A stretch of DNA of 64,000 nucleotides, taken from Hyalella azteca. Taxonomy: Eukaryota > Arthropoda > Malacostraca > Amphipoda > Hyalellidae. Location of the stretch: contig NW_025930752.1 in assembly GCF_000764305.2 (NCBI RefSeq), positions 62,001 to 126,000 of the forward strand, given 5' to 3'. The position numbers and the translations under genes are program-made. Numbering within the stretch: the first letter of the stretch is position 1; each line of letters opens with the position of its first letter. Under the pieces are notes generated by a model. It was not told the DNA's origin. It saw only the letters and a program-made list of their open reading frames with translations, and searched no databases. Positions 11,943 to 24,726 of this stretch are shown here, one piece after another.

Positions 11943-14035
11943 CCTGCCGACGATCCAGGGATATTCGATGCCTCGGAGCAGGCTCGGAAATTCTACATCT
12001 CCCTTCCTCCCGCAGTTGGGATATGACCCTCGTTAAGTTGTTTATGAAGGAGCAAATGATCAGAAGGCCTTAAAAATGCTGCACCGATCAGTGGAAATCG
12101 AAGCCTAAAATGTGGTTCGATCAAGATTGAGCACGCTGCGCATATCGTATATACTCGTCTATTTTTTTCATATTTTGTGTCGTTTGAGTTCCTTAAGTTG
12201 CAAGAAGCACGAAATCTTTCTCAAATTTTATAAACAATTTCACTCTATCTTTTGTAAAGCATTATTGGAAATTTAGTGTACTATAAAATCCCTTTCACCT
12301 TCCTAGAACATACTTAGGCGATATTCTACGAAGAATTGTTCAAAAACCTGAATATTGCATCTGATGAAGTCAAATTGTCGTTGAGTGATCTGAGAATCAT
12401 CAATATTATTTTATTAACGCATTATTGTAATTAATTTAGACCAATGTTTGCTGTCTCTAGCGCCATTCGTATGGCAGAAGTAAAGCTTAATGTAATGAAT
12501 GTATCGAAATTTAACATCCAATTCCGTGAGCACTATTACAATAAAAATATGCCAGCAAAATAAAATGAATCCCCGATATTATAGCCACCTTGCGGTAAAT
12601 CAATTCTTTCAATATACCTTATGCGTAAAGCCATTGCTTTTAGGAAATATAATTGTGTATCGGACTTATCCTGCAGGAGCGTGATAACAATGATGCCACA
12701 TATAAATCTTCATTATAAGGTAAGCAATGGCTATGTATATCAATAAGACTTCATAGAACAACATTTGCTTGTTTTGCATTGTTTTGTAATCACGTGAATC
12801 GATGGCCAGCGGCCTTATGTCAATATATTTAAGACTATATACATGGTGTCCAAGATCTTATTCTTAAATATATCTCTACTGAGACCAGTAAGGTGTTTCG
12901 ATCAGCGTTTTGGGCTGCGTACGTATACACGTTGCTCATCCTCATCATAAATGCTGACAGGCCCCATCACTCATAGCAAGTTTTCCAGATCTCCATAACT
13001 CCTCCCAACATCGTCAAAACCAAGTCATTTCCCCAACTCCCTGAAACTTAGAGCACACCCGATGTTCTCCAGGATCTGCAAAATTTGTTATAGATCCGAC
13101 AAGTTATAAAATGATTCAACCCGGCTGTCTTTTACTAAAAAGGCACCCCGGCCAACTCTGTTGACATGAAATAAGTCAACACAACTTCTTCCAATAAAAT
13201 CACCATACCAAACTTTTGAAAATCTTGATAACCTCGTGTCATTAAGAAATGCACTGCAATCACTCACCTCCGGAAGCATCTTTTCAACTAATCCTAGTCC
13301 AAAGATTCACTCTCATGATCCTGATTCAATTCGTTCGTTGCAATCCTTAGATCAACTTCGCGTATCCTCTTGTGGTAATTGTTTTATACAATGCAGTAGG
13401 TTCTAAAGTTATTAATGACAGCGAAATCTATGATTTCGATGACCGTGAGTGTGAACTGGTGGAATTCGACAGAAACATTTAGTACGTCACAGTAATGCAC
13501 ATGTCTGTGCCTGTTCGTGCTTTCCTTTAACCTAGACATGAAGTAACGTTTAGTTCGGCCAACCGTACAGAAATGTCTACATTACCTTACGATGAAAACG
13601 GTGTGAGCATTCATAGATTTTACGCTATTAATGCCTGAAAAGTTTGTCAAGGTTATGATTAATAAGCATTTTCATGTTCGGTATCAGTCACTTGATATAG
13701 TTTTCAGATTATGAATGCGTGACTTCTGGTGCCTGAAAAATACGTACTAGATAAAGATCTTGCAAGTTCATTTCTTAATAAAGTTTATGTTTGATTCACA
13801 GTCAAATTACATAATTTATGAGCCTTCAAAAATAATGTTGGTAGTCCTATTTTCTAGATGGAGCATCATGCACTGTATATTTATAGGTAAGTGCTGTAGG
13901 AATTGATATTTTACCTTAATTTACCCCCTTTTATTTTATATAGAAAAAAATGTTGGCGCATATAATACCGGTGACAATGAGCCTATCCCTGCTGCTCTAC
14001 CTTGAGAATAATTAATTGTTTAAAATTTTATTCAA
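11943..14035. other. Non-coding, weak minus-strand exon-like patch
   Basis: Mostly AT-rich. On the minus strand around 13088-13279 a 63-codon frame is open and a donor-like ggag|gtgagt lies near 13270, but no matching acceptor or recognisable protein was found. Possibly a decayed exon or element. Confidence 0.3.
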
Positions 14036-14390
14036 CATCCACTTCTCTTAGCACCTCTTGAAGTCTCACTTATTTCACAACTTTCTCCCTCATCCATCTC
14101 TTAACACCTCTTGAAGTCTATTTTTTTCATATCTTTCTTCCACATCCACTTCACACAACATCACTTCCAGTCTTTCTTCTTTCAGTTCTTTTTCTACATC
14201 CTCTTCAATTCTCACTTCTTTCACTGCCATCTTCCTCGTCCACTTCACTCAACACCAGTTTCAGTCTCATTTTTTACCGCCTTCTTTTATTACACTCATC
14301 CTATCCTTAGATCCACGTCTCTCACTTCCTTCTCCCAGTTCCTCAATAATTCCCCCTTCCTGATCTATTTTTCTTTCCTCTCCCAAATTA
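14036..14390. repeat. Pyrimidine-rich degenerate tandem repeat, unit about 50-60 bp
   Basis: Strongly C+T-biased top strand. Related blocks recur: agcacctcttgaagtct (about 14050), aacacctcttgaagtct (about 14102), acatcacttccagtct (about 14158) and aacaccagtttcagtct (about 14250), each followed by tttcttccacatcca- or cctcatccat-type sequence. The 100-codon + frame at 14111-14413 is Phe/Ser/His-rich because of this bias and is not a credible gene. Confidence 0.7.
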
Positions 14391-16079
14391 ACCGGGAAAC
14401 CTGTGCAAGTTGACACCCCATGCCGAAAACAGTAGCTCCGAAGAGATCGTCGTCGCTTTAAGTCAGAGATCGATTATGACAAACCATGTAAGCTCATATT
14501 TATTGACCCATTTTGGATGAATAGAAATAAAAAATTGTTCTCAACTTCATCCACTTAACTACCATAAAGATACTATAGTGGTATGGTTATATGTATATGT
14601 ATGAACATTCGTACTGCTTTGACCAACGTTCCGATTTTTTGACATTGATGGACACAATTGACTTGCGATCAATTTTATGACAATTTCATCTATATGAATT
14701 CACATTCGGCTGAAACATAGGCTGCAGAGCCTAGTTGAATTCAAATAACTACGATTGACACCCGATGTGACTATTGACACTTCCCCAGTGCCGTAAAAGT
14801 GGAAGTTAACGGACCACAAGAACCGACATCTCTCGGCAATTCTGTTAGCGCGGATGCTGGCAGCTTGCAATTACAGAACGAGTGAGCTTGTCATTCATCG
14901 CACTAGCAAACCAGCGAACAAATTTGATTTTCGCCGTGCAAGAGTTGAGAACCTTCACCAACCAAAAAAAAATGAAGACCAGTGTCGACGAGGAAGTTGT
15001 GCCATGGCAATACGAGCTGCCGGCAAACTGAGTGCTAGAAGCAGGCATCGATTACATGTCATCGCCGTTGTGCAGGTATATCGTGGATCACAAATCGCAT
15101 GTTCTCTTAGGCTAGGAAATCGTCCACGAAAAAATAGTGTTGATTAACAAAGATCAGCATCCAGGTTCTGGAAAGTATTTCAAACATTATAATCAATTAT
15201 ATATTCCAAAAAAGTATCTTCCAAAGTGACACTCGCCCCCCTTTGGGTTCCGAGAACCCGAGATGGGTTCGCCATTGTTTGCCGAGAAACCAGGTCAAGC
15301 AATAAATTCTCGGCATTGATTGAAAAAGTGCATGGTCAAGCGTGGTTAAATGCAGGTGTATGATAGGGGTAAATAATCGCACACCTATGATTTAGACCGC
15401 TTGTGCAGATTGTGATAATACGCGCGCTGTTTATACTATTATAATGTCGACTGATTATCAATCAGTTCAACAAAATGTGAATGATATCACATATTACCTT
15501 AGGCCAGCAATTGCCTATATAAGGAAGAAAGTGATTTTATTCTCTAAAATTTTTCGAACGTATTCTTATTTCGTATTCTTGTGAGCCGCGCATTGTCAGA
15601 AACGATATAATATGTTCATCATACGCAATACGCATTTTTCTGTAATCCAAGATTAAGAATGTTTTAAGCCTTCTGATACGACTACGTGTCTAAAAATCCC
15701 TTTACTCTTAGCTCAACTGAACATTAACAGTTAAAAATTGCGAGCTACGCTAATACTGTGTATAATTTCCACTTCAAGATAGAAATGCATTTAAAGCATT
15801 TTTGTGCATAAATGGTTCTGAATCTAAACCGCCATTAACTTTTCTATGTTATTGTGTCAATACAGCTCAGTAAATTAGTAATCTGTGCAGCAAAAAATTA
15901 ATAGCGTTTCGCATACGTTATCAAGCTATAACCAGTGTAGGGTGTATCCCACTTGCGACCGGCAACACAATATATAAATGTATACGAACGTACATGGACT
16001 AATGTCATTATGGTAGTTAATGTTACTAATAAGTGACTATACTTATAAATTATTCATATTACAATATGATATTTAATTC
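14391..16079. other. Non-coding, nothing recognised
   Basis: Includes a less AT-rich patch at 14820-15130 that is open on both strands (about 97 and 67 codons) but shows no known protein or splice support. Confidence 0.4.
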
Positions 16080-16205
16080 TCATTAATTATTATTATATAA
16101 AATATTATGTAATAATATTATAACATAATATAATATTCATATTATTATAATATTACATAAATATAATAGTGAATATAATGATAAATAATTATTATAATAA
16201 TAACT
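16080..16205. repeat. AT-only low-complexity tract
   Basis: About 125 bp made almost only of A and T (aatattat, taataatat variants), with many local self-complementary stretches that could form cruciforms. Confidence 0.85.
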
Positions 16206-16937
16206 AATTAACCACTCCATAAGTGATAATCACGCGCACTGTAAGGGAGAGATAAAAATACATTATTAAATATCATCCATGCTTCTGCCCGCGAGCCCTA
16301 CCATAAGACAATTTATGGCGACCTGCTATAGTTTGAGACTAGATTCGTGATTGATATCAAATGATTCGATCTCAAACGATTGAACCGAATAACAATTGAT
16401 TACAGTTTAAACCGCTCGTATCACAAGGAAAAAAAATTCAACAGTAAACTTTAACTGACGCTGCGCATGTTTTGGCCTCTACAACCAACCGATGACCATT
16501 GTTCTGGTTGTAGCCCAAATTGCCGATAGGTCGGCAGCGATTTCTTAAAGGAAGATGTGTCTCGATTTTAATATTTAATTGCATTTGGAGAAAAGCGGGG
16601 GCTCAAATCAGAAACGCACAGAATTTTAGGCGCGGCCAATTATTGGCCAGCAACATTTCCATCGGTAAAAATTAGTTCAAACCAATATACATGGAGGCGT
16701 TTTCACTGTTAACATAATATTGTTGTTGAGAATGAATATATGGCAGGAAGTATATTCAAGACCCAACATTATTCTGCGGTTAGTGAAAACATTTTTTTGG
16801 CCTTGAAAGAAGCGTGAGCATTCAAAAAATTTTCCACGATTTCTCTCAGTCACAAAATAGAATATCCCCACCAACGATGTTTTCCGTCCAGCTTTCAATT
16901 GTTGTGCAAATGTAAACTTTATCCGTGAATTTTTTAC
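16206..16937. other. Non-coding, nothing recognised
   Basis: AT-rich. The minus-strand 98-codon frame at 16677-16973 has no recognisable content. Confidence 0.4.
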
Positions 16938-17143
16938 AGCCGAGGTGCGTCGGTCCCGGAGGCAGAGGTGCACCTCATATTTTGTATCAGGCGGAGCGGA
17001 GACAGGGCGGCCGTGGTCGTAATTTTCCTGGGATGCTTAAAAAGAACCGCATGCCAGTTTATGGCCAACAGGACCTTATCGGAGGCTACTACAGCTGCCG
17101 GACTTCGCCCAGGGCGCCTAGATGCTGCAAGCAAGACGTGTGA
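16938..17143 (+). other. GC-rich islet, possible exon
   Basis: A 200-bp patch much richer in G+C than its surroundings, beginning directly after an acceptor-like tgaattttttacag. Two + frames are open through it. One ends at TGA 17141-17143 with a Gly/Arg-rich product ending RAPRCCKQDV; the minus strand is open too. No family is recognised, no nearby poly(A) signal is seen and the frame cannot be chosen. It could equally be a conserved non-coding or regulatory islet. Confidence 0.3.
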
Positions 17144-19129
17144 GCGCGGGTAAATTTGCTGTTGTTAAAATGTGTGCTTCAATGTCATGGGAAATGTGGT
17201 ATAACCGTATAAGTATGCATTTTTATGCAGCAAATTGAGAGGAAAAATGACCGAGTGAGTGATATGTTCTCTTTTGATTAAAAAATGTAAATATAATGGA
17301 GAAAAGCCATAAAAATGTCAAAAATTATCCTATTAGTATTGACACATTTGGGCAACTGCTCCATCAATTAACCTTTCTCTGAAATGAAAATGGCAAATTA
17401 ATCCTTCATTATTTTTCTTACCAATCATCCCTCCGCAAAAAAAATTCTTAATCCTCAGAGAGATATCCTGGAAGTTTGTTCAATATTTACAGTAGCAAAT
17501 TTGCATATTTTCTCAGTGGGTTTGGAGGAGCATCACCTTTGGTATAGAAAGTAATATTCATGAAGTAATTACCTTCTGTCAACCGGAACGAACAATAAAT
17601 CCATATATTGCGAGCCACTTCATTCCTCGTAGGAAAGAAGAATATTCCAGCGTTAAAGCCTAAAAAATTTATTTCTGCATCGACATAACGTTTGTTGCAT
17701 CGACACACGTCGGTCTGACTCCCTCAACTTTTATCCTAGCGTTGTAGAAAATCGTGGTAGGATCCACCGTTTTAACATTCTAATTTTGTCCGAGACGTCC
17801 TCATTCATACGTAGCATTCACGTCACAGAGCGAAATGTTTTATTTGACTGAATTTACCATTAACGTTCTATTTACCTTCACGTTCTACTTTTCGTGCAAT
17901 TGAAAATAAAATTTCAAAATTACTTTATAATTTTACAAAAATCCGAATCGCCTCGGTCGACTTGTATCCGTTTCGTATTATATTTTGCTTGGTCAGATTT
18001 TGTCTATATAATAGTTTCAAATATTTCACTAGATAATTCTCTTCCACAAATTAATTTTTGAATTCACGATAAGGCTTGTCTTAGAATCAGTCCCGTTTGT
18101 AAAGGTTTATTTTTCGACATTTCGTTAGCTTCTATTCTCAACATTTTATCTATGACAAAATCACAATCTATATAATTTAAGAGCTTGTAGCCAGCATTCA
18201 ATGTCGATTTCGAATATTAAACACAACATATTCGAAATGAATAATTTCGGAGTCTCTATTATTATATTAGGGTGTATATGTCAACTTGGCCGTATTTTCA
18301 CGCAACAAATCGTAAACTGTTCTGACCAAAATAAGACAGAATTTTCTGTTTATATATGTATCTTTTTTGGACTAACATTTTTCATTTGTTAAGGTCAAGG
18401 TTTCCATAACATGAAATTGCGAACCGCTAGAAGTGGGTTTTGAAAAATTATATGGATAATGCAGTTTCTCAAAAAAGACCTGAGTTATCAGGTACTGTAA
18501 TATCTTCGATATACGGGAAATATAAAATTGATCGGTATAGATCCTTGATGTCCCATATGAGTACTCGATAATTGTGGGTGCGAATTCCATCTCCTCACGC
18601 TCATGGCTTATCAAAGTAGATCATACACAAACTAGAGGCCATGCACGTGCAATCGTCGACATACGACTGAAGGGTCGCTTAAAATTGCAACAGATCACAT
18701 ATGTTCTGTCAAGCTGAGCTCCAGTGGATGTGTCGGTAAGCTTAGCAGGCTGATTATCTTCATAAAATGAGACACAGCCAACCTTCGGCTCATGTTTAGT
18801 CCGATGCTGTTCTCTGTGTAACCGAGCTCCATGGTCTTGTGTTTGAGATCAACTTGTTGCCTATCTTACATACTTCGAAAGGTATCCTGAATACGGTTGC
18901 ATTGCAATCACTTTTGAATGTCACTGCCCTCGGCTACTGCAGGCGCAAAATGTGACGCAAACACTCGCAGCGAATACTATTTCAGTGTATAAACACCAGC
19001 AGCCGAACTTTTCTTCTCGACGACAGCGACTTTGACAATACAGCTGTTACCGAGCATGCCATCGAGCACACGGATGACACCAATTCGACAGAAACGTAGA
19101 AGATTACCGGAACCTATAGTTTAATTAGA
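17144..19129. other. Non-coding, nothing recognised
   Basis: AT-rich. The part from about 18630 to 19130 is less AT-rich and may be more of the decayed retroelement that follows, but it cannot be read. Confidence 0.4.
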
Positions 19130-19800
19130 ACTCAATGATTGGAAGCCTTTGACATGATTGCTCCCAGTAAGAGCGTCACCTGTAGTACCGATAGGCTAGA
19201 AAGAGTGCAGGATTTGTCTTGGTGTATACCAACAAATGCAGAACTCAGTGACCAAGGCTGACCAATTTCCGATGCCAAAACTCACCGATCTCGTTTTCAG
19301 CTTGCACGGAATCCAGTTGTTCACTTCCTTGGACTGTGTTCGTGGTTACTAACAGATTCCTATAGCCGAGTCAAGTTAAGAATATACTACCTGCTCGACT
19401 TCGTGCAGCAATAATCAGTTTAAACGGCCGAATGTAGGACCGAAGAATGCTCCAGCCGCATTCCAGCGTTAAATTGCAGGAAATCGTCAAAGGCAACTTG
19501 GGGAACAGGTGCAGGTGTACATCAATGATATTTTGATCATCTTGAGCTTGTTAGCTTTGTCCTGCACACCTTAATGGGACACTATGGGATGAAAATCAAG
19601 CCTTCCAATTGTATAAAGGTCCGTAGTGTATCGTTTCTTAGTCACACTGTTGGATCTACGGGACTGCATATGACTCCTGAGTATGTCGAGAAGATTTGTA
19701 ATGTTTCTAAGCCTCAGACCACCCACCAGTTGCGCAAATTCTTGGTTTGGTTATTTTTTTATAGAAAATTCATCCAAAATGTTCATGCCTAATCGACTTG
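19130..19800 (+). pseudogene. Ty3/Gypsy-type reverse transcriptase remnant
   Basis: Decayed LTR-retrotransposon pol. From 19173 one frame reads ASPVV, then an in-frame stop (19197-19199), then CRICL...ADQFPMPKL, LHGIQLFTSLD, a further stop after RGY, and NAPAAFQ near 19450. The catalytic box reads YIND (19518-19529) in place of YxDD, so the first catalytic Asp is lost. After a frameshift between about 19535 and 19600, a second frame (19574-19792) continues with FLSHTVGSTGL and LRKFLVWLFFYRKFI, matching the Gypsy thumb/connection motif FLGh...LRxFLGl.nYYRxFI. No gag, integrase or LTRs can be delimited. Clearly non-functional. Confidence 0.8.
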
Positions 19801-20440
19801 AGGATCGATGGAACAGTGAACGAGAATATAGAGACTGACTGAAGGTCAGTCTCGGGGGCCTATTTTTTGTGTCGATTTGTTTTTCAGTGAGAATTCTCGC
19901 GTGACGCGAACTTCTCATAAGCAAACTCAGGTCGATTTTGAACTGCATTACTACAAGCGCATGTATATGACCACATCACGGCATCTGATGCGCTCTCACG
20001 CATATCTGGCTTATCGTTAATGCCGCAGCCAACGTGCCCAAATCCAGAGTTCTCGCCGCTTGGGCTTTAAGTTCTGAATAAAGTTCCTGGCGATGGTGAT
20101 TCAATGCTCTACAGCATGGTCATCGTTCTGAAAATCAGCAAAGCCACGTCAACTCTGATTTGGTTGTTTCTAAGGTTAATCAGGCTACGAGTGTTTCGGT
20201 TGAAGAGTTGCTAGGTAATGGTCGCGTCTGCAGCATTCAACAATCCAAAATTTTCAGGCGTGAACTCACGGTCATGAAGATTAAGGTACCAACTCTTGTG
20301 AGAGGAAGCTCTACTAGCCTTCTGTGGTATTTATGGCAGCTCCGTTGTGGCATGGAGAAACCTACAATACTGCTCAAAATTTGTGATCACATCAAAATTG
20401 GCTTATTTTTAAAGAAAAAACTCTGTACTTTAAAATGAAG
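19801..20440 (+). other. Possible 3' continuation of the retroelement remnant
   Basis: Still less AT-rich than the flanks, and follows the reverse transcriptase directly where RNase H and integrase would be expected. The 92-codon frame at 20160-20438 shows no recognisable motif, so this rests on position only. Confidence 0.25.
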
Positions 20441-23400
20441 ATAATTTTAAATTCCTCCTAACTTTGAACAAATACACTCTATACATTAGAAATGTCTTAA
20501 ATGCTATTCTAGCTGCAATTATCTGATTTTGGTGCAATATCAACATAGGTCTATAAAGGCCCATTTCCAGCAACTATCACTCTTGTGTTCTAATTGTACA
20601 ATGTGTTGGCTCATTAATTGGCTCAGAAAGCTAATTGATGATTAGAAAACTCTTATATAATCATGTTCAAACATTTGAAAACAATCCATTTCATTATAGG
20701 AGCTGCGAAACTGACTTTTCTTTGAGCTGATTGAGTCTCTGAAGCATCACACTCGTGGGGTCAATTAAACGCTCAAAATGGTCAGAAAATAAGGGTTTTC
20801 AACTGAAACACTCTCACGTACGGTCAAACTGGAGATAAACGTTAAAAATTGTCTCATTGTTAAGATTACAATAAATGCTGCAAGTTGTCTATTTGCAACA
20901 AGACGGGGTTCAAAATTCGCTATAATTTGTAAAAATACCGGTCGAAATCGGAAAGATGGCATGCAAAATGCCCAAATGCTGCGTACTATATTGTATTTAA
21001 TATGTTACCATAATATATACATAGTATACCAAGTTGCAGTTCGTTTTAGCGGCATTATAAGTGTGGTTTCTATAGCTGATTTGTTAGCTTTAAACCTTCA
21101 ACATATCATAGTCAGCCTATTTCAAAATCCTTCCCATATAGTTAAAGTTAAAGCTCATACAACTTCATAAGATTTTATCAAGGTGATTTAAAATTATTAA
21201 ATTGCATTCGCTCTATTTGCCAGGAATATTATTGACATGATATTCCAACTCGATATATACAAAATTTGTGCATAAGCATGCTATCATAAATGAGTTGTAA
21301 ATTATGTTCACGTTTACACAGATTGAAATCTGCACGCACCTTTGCATTTTCGTTCGTTTGGACATTACAAGAATTTTCGCATTTTCAACAGGCACAAAAG
21401 GCGCACCAATTCACGTGGTTCCCGGACAAAAGATGATTGCCAGTCGAATTCTCGGAGCTGGACAGAAAAATTCGGCCATCTTTTTATTGCTTGAGCTTCT
21501 GAAGCGCGGGAGTTGAATTTTGCGATTTATAATTCAGACAATAAAAATGTACCTCCCCAAATAATAATCATCTATTGATCAAAAAAGCAGCACCATTACC
21601 TAATGGATGGAAAAAAATCACCGAAGACGCTGATTTAGTCCCGACTCTAAATCCGTAATATATATCAAGTATTTTTCGAAGATAGCAGAGAAGTGTTATC
21701 GAAATTTCACATATATTTAAAAATTTCCCAGGCTTTTTTAATCTAATAATTACTATTTTTATTACCTTATTAACAAATTTTTACTTTAAGTTTTCGCACT
21801 CAGTTTTTGAAATAATTTCAATTCAAGTATTCAATACATTTAATTTTAGTATATTACGACCGATAAATATTTTGATTTTGTTTTCGTCCAGGTACAACAA
21901 TGAACACAAAAACTTCAATGACAACTTAAGCGCAACAGACAATTCAGTTAATGACTCCAATAGTTCAAAAAACTAGGTAAAGAGAATTCGTGTTGTATTA
22001 AATTATTCAATTAACGATAAATTGACGAAAATTTTTAAATTTCTCATACTCATGATCCGCACTACATTCGTCTGCTTCGATTTCGGCCGCACGGAATTGA
22101 AAATTTTGAGCTGCTGAAAATAAGAGGAGTAAATAAGTGACTTTCAAGGAGGTTCGATTTTACTTTAAAAACAAATAAAATTTTAGTCCGACAATGAACT
22201 TTATTCCGTGTCATTTACAAGCGAATGAATTTAATGAAGAAATTTGAAAATAGGCCATGGGAAAAAGTATTAATGAAAGAAAATTGTTCAGCACCCGAAG
22301 TGATATCGGTAAATTTCTCCGAGGAATACAATATTTTCAATCAAGCGAGATGATTAGAAAAATCCAAATCAATATGATAAAAATTGTGTCCAATTTCAGC
22401 ATAGAATTTCTTCTGTGAAAAACGCATTCTGCTCATTAATCCGAATCAAGTATTCGAACGTCAAATACTACAGACCACGTCAAATAATTTTTAGACTCCT
22501 TTGATTTTTAAATCTAAAGTTTTATTGACTTGCTATGATAATATACAAACTAAAATCCCAAGAAACTCCCAAAGCCACAATTACGGTCAAAGCTTTATTA
22601 AATAAATTGACATTTCTACTGTCCGTATTGGATAGAATTGTCCCAAACTCAGTCGATCTCTTCATGTAATATCATAAATATTTCGAACTCGATGTAGACA
22701 CCACTTCAATTTTTGACTTGACAGACTCCTTGATGCGATATTTATCGTTTGTTTTTGATGTTACTTCCGACATTGTGACTTCAGTCGACTATTCTACGGG
22801 AGATTCGAACCTATTTACGAGACACTTGGTTTTTGCCACACTCAGAGGCCAAGTAGCTTTTTTATTCTATGACCCTTCGTTTGATGATATTTGCTTGATT
22901 CTTTGAGACGTGAGCTGATGAAAAATTTGCCAAAATATTTGGATATCAACATACATTTTAAACATGTAAGCAGTTGAATAATTAGCAATTGCAATTTAGA
23001 CGAATAAAAGAAATAAATATGGAATTTATTCATAATGATTTCTCTTAATTAAAATTAACGATCTTCTGTAAAACTGGTAATAAATTAGAGTTGTAACAGG
23101 TTTTTCTCAGAATCACATAACCTCATTTTTTTAAACGGTTACGATAGCGCAGAATGCTATTTGATAAGCGGAATAAGATTTCATAGTCTTAGGAACTTTC
23201 ATAACCGGAATGAAAAATAATGAAAGAACCAAATATAGTATTTCTTGAGACCTTGATGAATTTAATGTGCATTGAGTGATGAATTAATGTTTCATTTAAA
23301 TTATCGCTAGTTGTCATAGTAAGTTATTGTAATCGTTCTTATAGTGATAACCGTACGTCTTCCAGGACTTTTGTCGTTCCTGCCGGTTCTCAACGTGACG

Positions 23401-24000
23401 ATCTTCCGTACCAAAATTCGAATAAATTTAACCTTTAGAAACATTTATTTCAAGAAAGATCAATCGTAAGGTTATTTAGTGAGAGATAAGAATCTTCATC
23501 AAATCAACTTGAAGAAATGATCACATGGAGCAGCAAGGCATAGACTTGGGCTTGTTCCACGGTGGCTCCCTACAGTAAAATATGGTCGACTTTAAGTTCA
23601 ATACTAAACAATTAATTATTACAACCTTATCTCAAATATATTACAGTCGAACAAAAACAGGGATCATTAACTGATAAAATAGAATATTAACATTATAATA
23701 TTTTTTACAATGAATAAATTTTAACATTTTGTAATGATTCCTGATGTGAATATTATGCGAGTGAAAATAAGTGTTCCTCATATCCTAGGTCATACCTCTG
23801 CCGGAGCTGCATTATGTAACATTAATCTTTGCAAGTGAACCCGGAGCAAATCAGAATAAAATCCGCAAGACAATACGGGACCGGAAACTTGCTTTCTCAA
23901 TTTATACTTCACACGACGGTTTCGATTTTTTTATCCATGCCTAAAAGAAATACTGAATAATCTAACTAAATGTCCTGATTATACCCTACAATCCTATTAT
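20441..24000. other. Non-coding, one weak exon-like patch
   Basis: AT-rich. At 21392-21516 a less AT-rich patch follows an acceptor-like cattttcaacag and is followed by an AATAAA near 21539. Two + frames are open in it, neither recognisable. Elsewhere nothing is supported. Confidence 0.35.
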
Positions 24001-24087
24001 TTCATTTTTATATATATACCTATTATATATTATTACCTATTATTATTTATATTCATTTATATTTTCATATACCTATTTATTTCATTA
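24001..24087. repeat. AT-rich low-complexity tract
   Basis: Imperfect repeats of tatatacctattat and ttatattcattt over about 85 bp. Confidence 0.7.
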
Positions 24088-24109
24088 GCAACGTGATTCT
24101 AACATCCAG

Positions 24110-24726
24110 AACGATATAGCTAACCAGGGACAGGCTCCGGCAAACGTGGACAAATGGAGCGCGTTTTCCTTGTTGCGGAACTCCTTCCAAGAAAGCGTAT
24201 CACCGTCAGAATCCCGCGAGTGCGAGCAATGATGTTTCAGAGTAATAAATCTTGGAACTTTCACTGGGGTTCATCTCAGGAGGCCTGCAAAATATATCCC
24301 TACGAACCTTATTGGATGTTCTTGAGAAAACTTCTTCGGCCAACTGTTGGCCCATGAATGGCCACCGGCAAGTCGCGTTTCTTTTCCAATGAGGTAGGAC
24401 GCACGAGCCTGCTGGAGATAGCGACTTGGACCCCTGCTTTTTGGTCCGCTTCTTGCCCGGCAGGAATGATGGGGCAAAAATTTCTCCGAACTCTAAACTC
24501 TGATCTGCTGACGGAAAGTTCAAATGAGCGATATCGAATCAGCTTCACAAAGTCATGTTTTCTTCTGATCACGGGAAAATTAGTTGCTTTCAATTCCACT
24601 GACGAATACCGAGCGATAGAGAAATACGGCGAAAGTTTGGCAGCGCTGTCAAATGTGGCGATGTCTATCACCCGCAAAAACGAGAGAAGAAAAGATGTCC
24701 ATCGTTTATATGGGAAGCCCAAATAA
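24110..24726. other. Unidentified open stretch, both strands
   Basis: About 600 bp of more balanced base composition with long frames on both strands. On + there are a 67-codon frame at 24154-24357 and, directly after it in another frame, a 122-codon frame at 24358-24726. On - there are a 137-codon frame at 24309-24722 and a 105-codon frame at 24206-24523. I recognise no domain in any of them and cannot choose a strand. It could be a single exon, an old processed copy or a transposon fragment. Confidence 0.25.

Noticed and set aside
14111..14413. 100-codon Phe/His/Ser-rich + frame
   Set aside because: Explained by the pyrimidine-rich degenerate repeat; no signal peptide or splice support.
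22798..22862. SINE/tRNA B-box-like gattcgaacc on the minus strand
   Set aside because: No A box at the right distance, no poly(A) tail and no flanking duplication.
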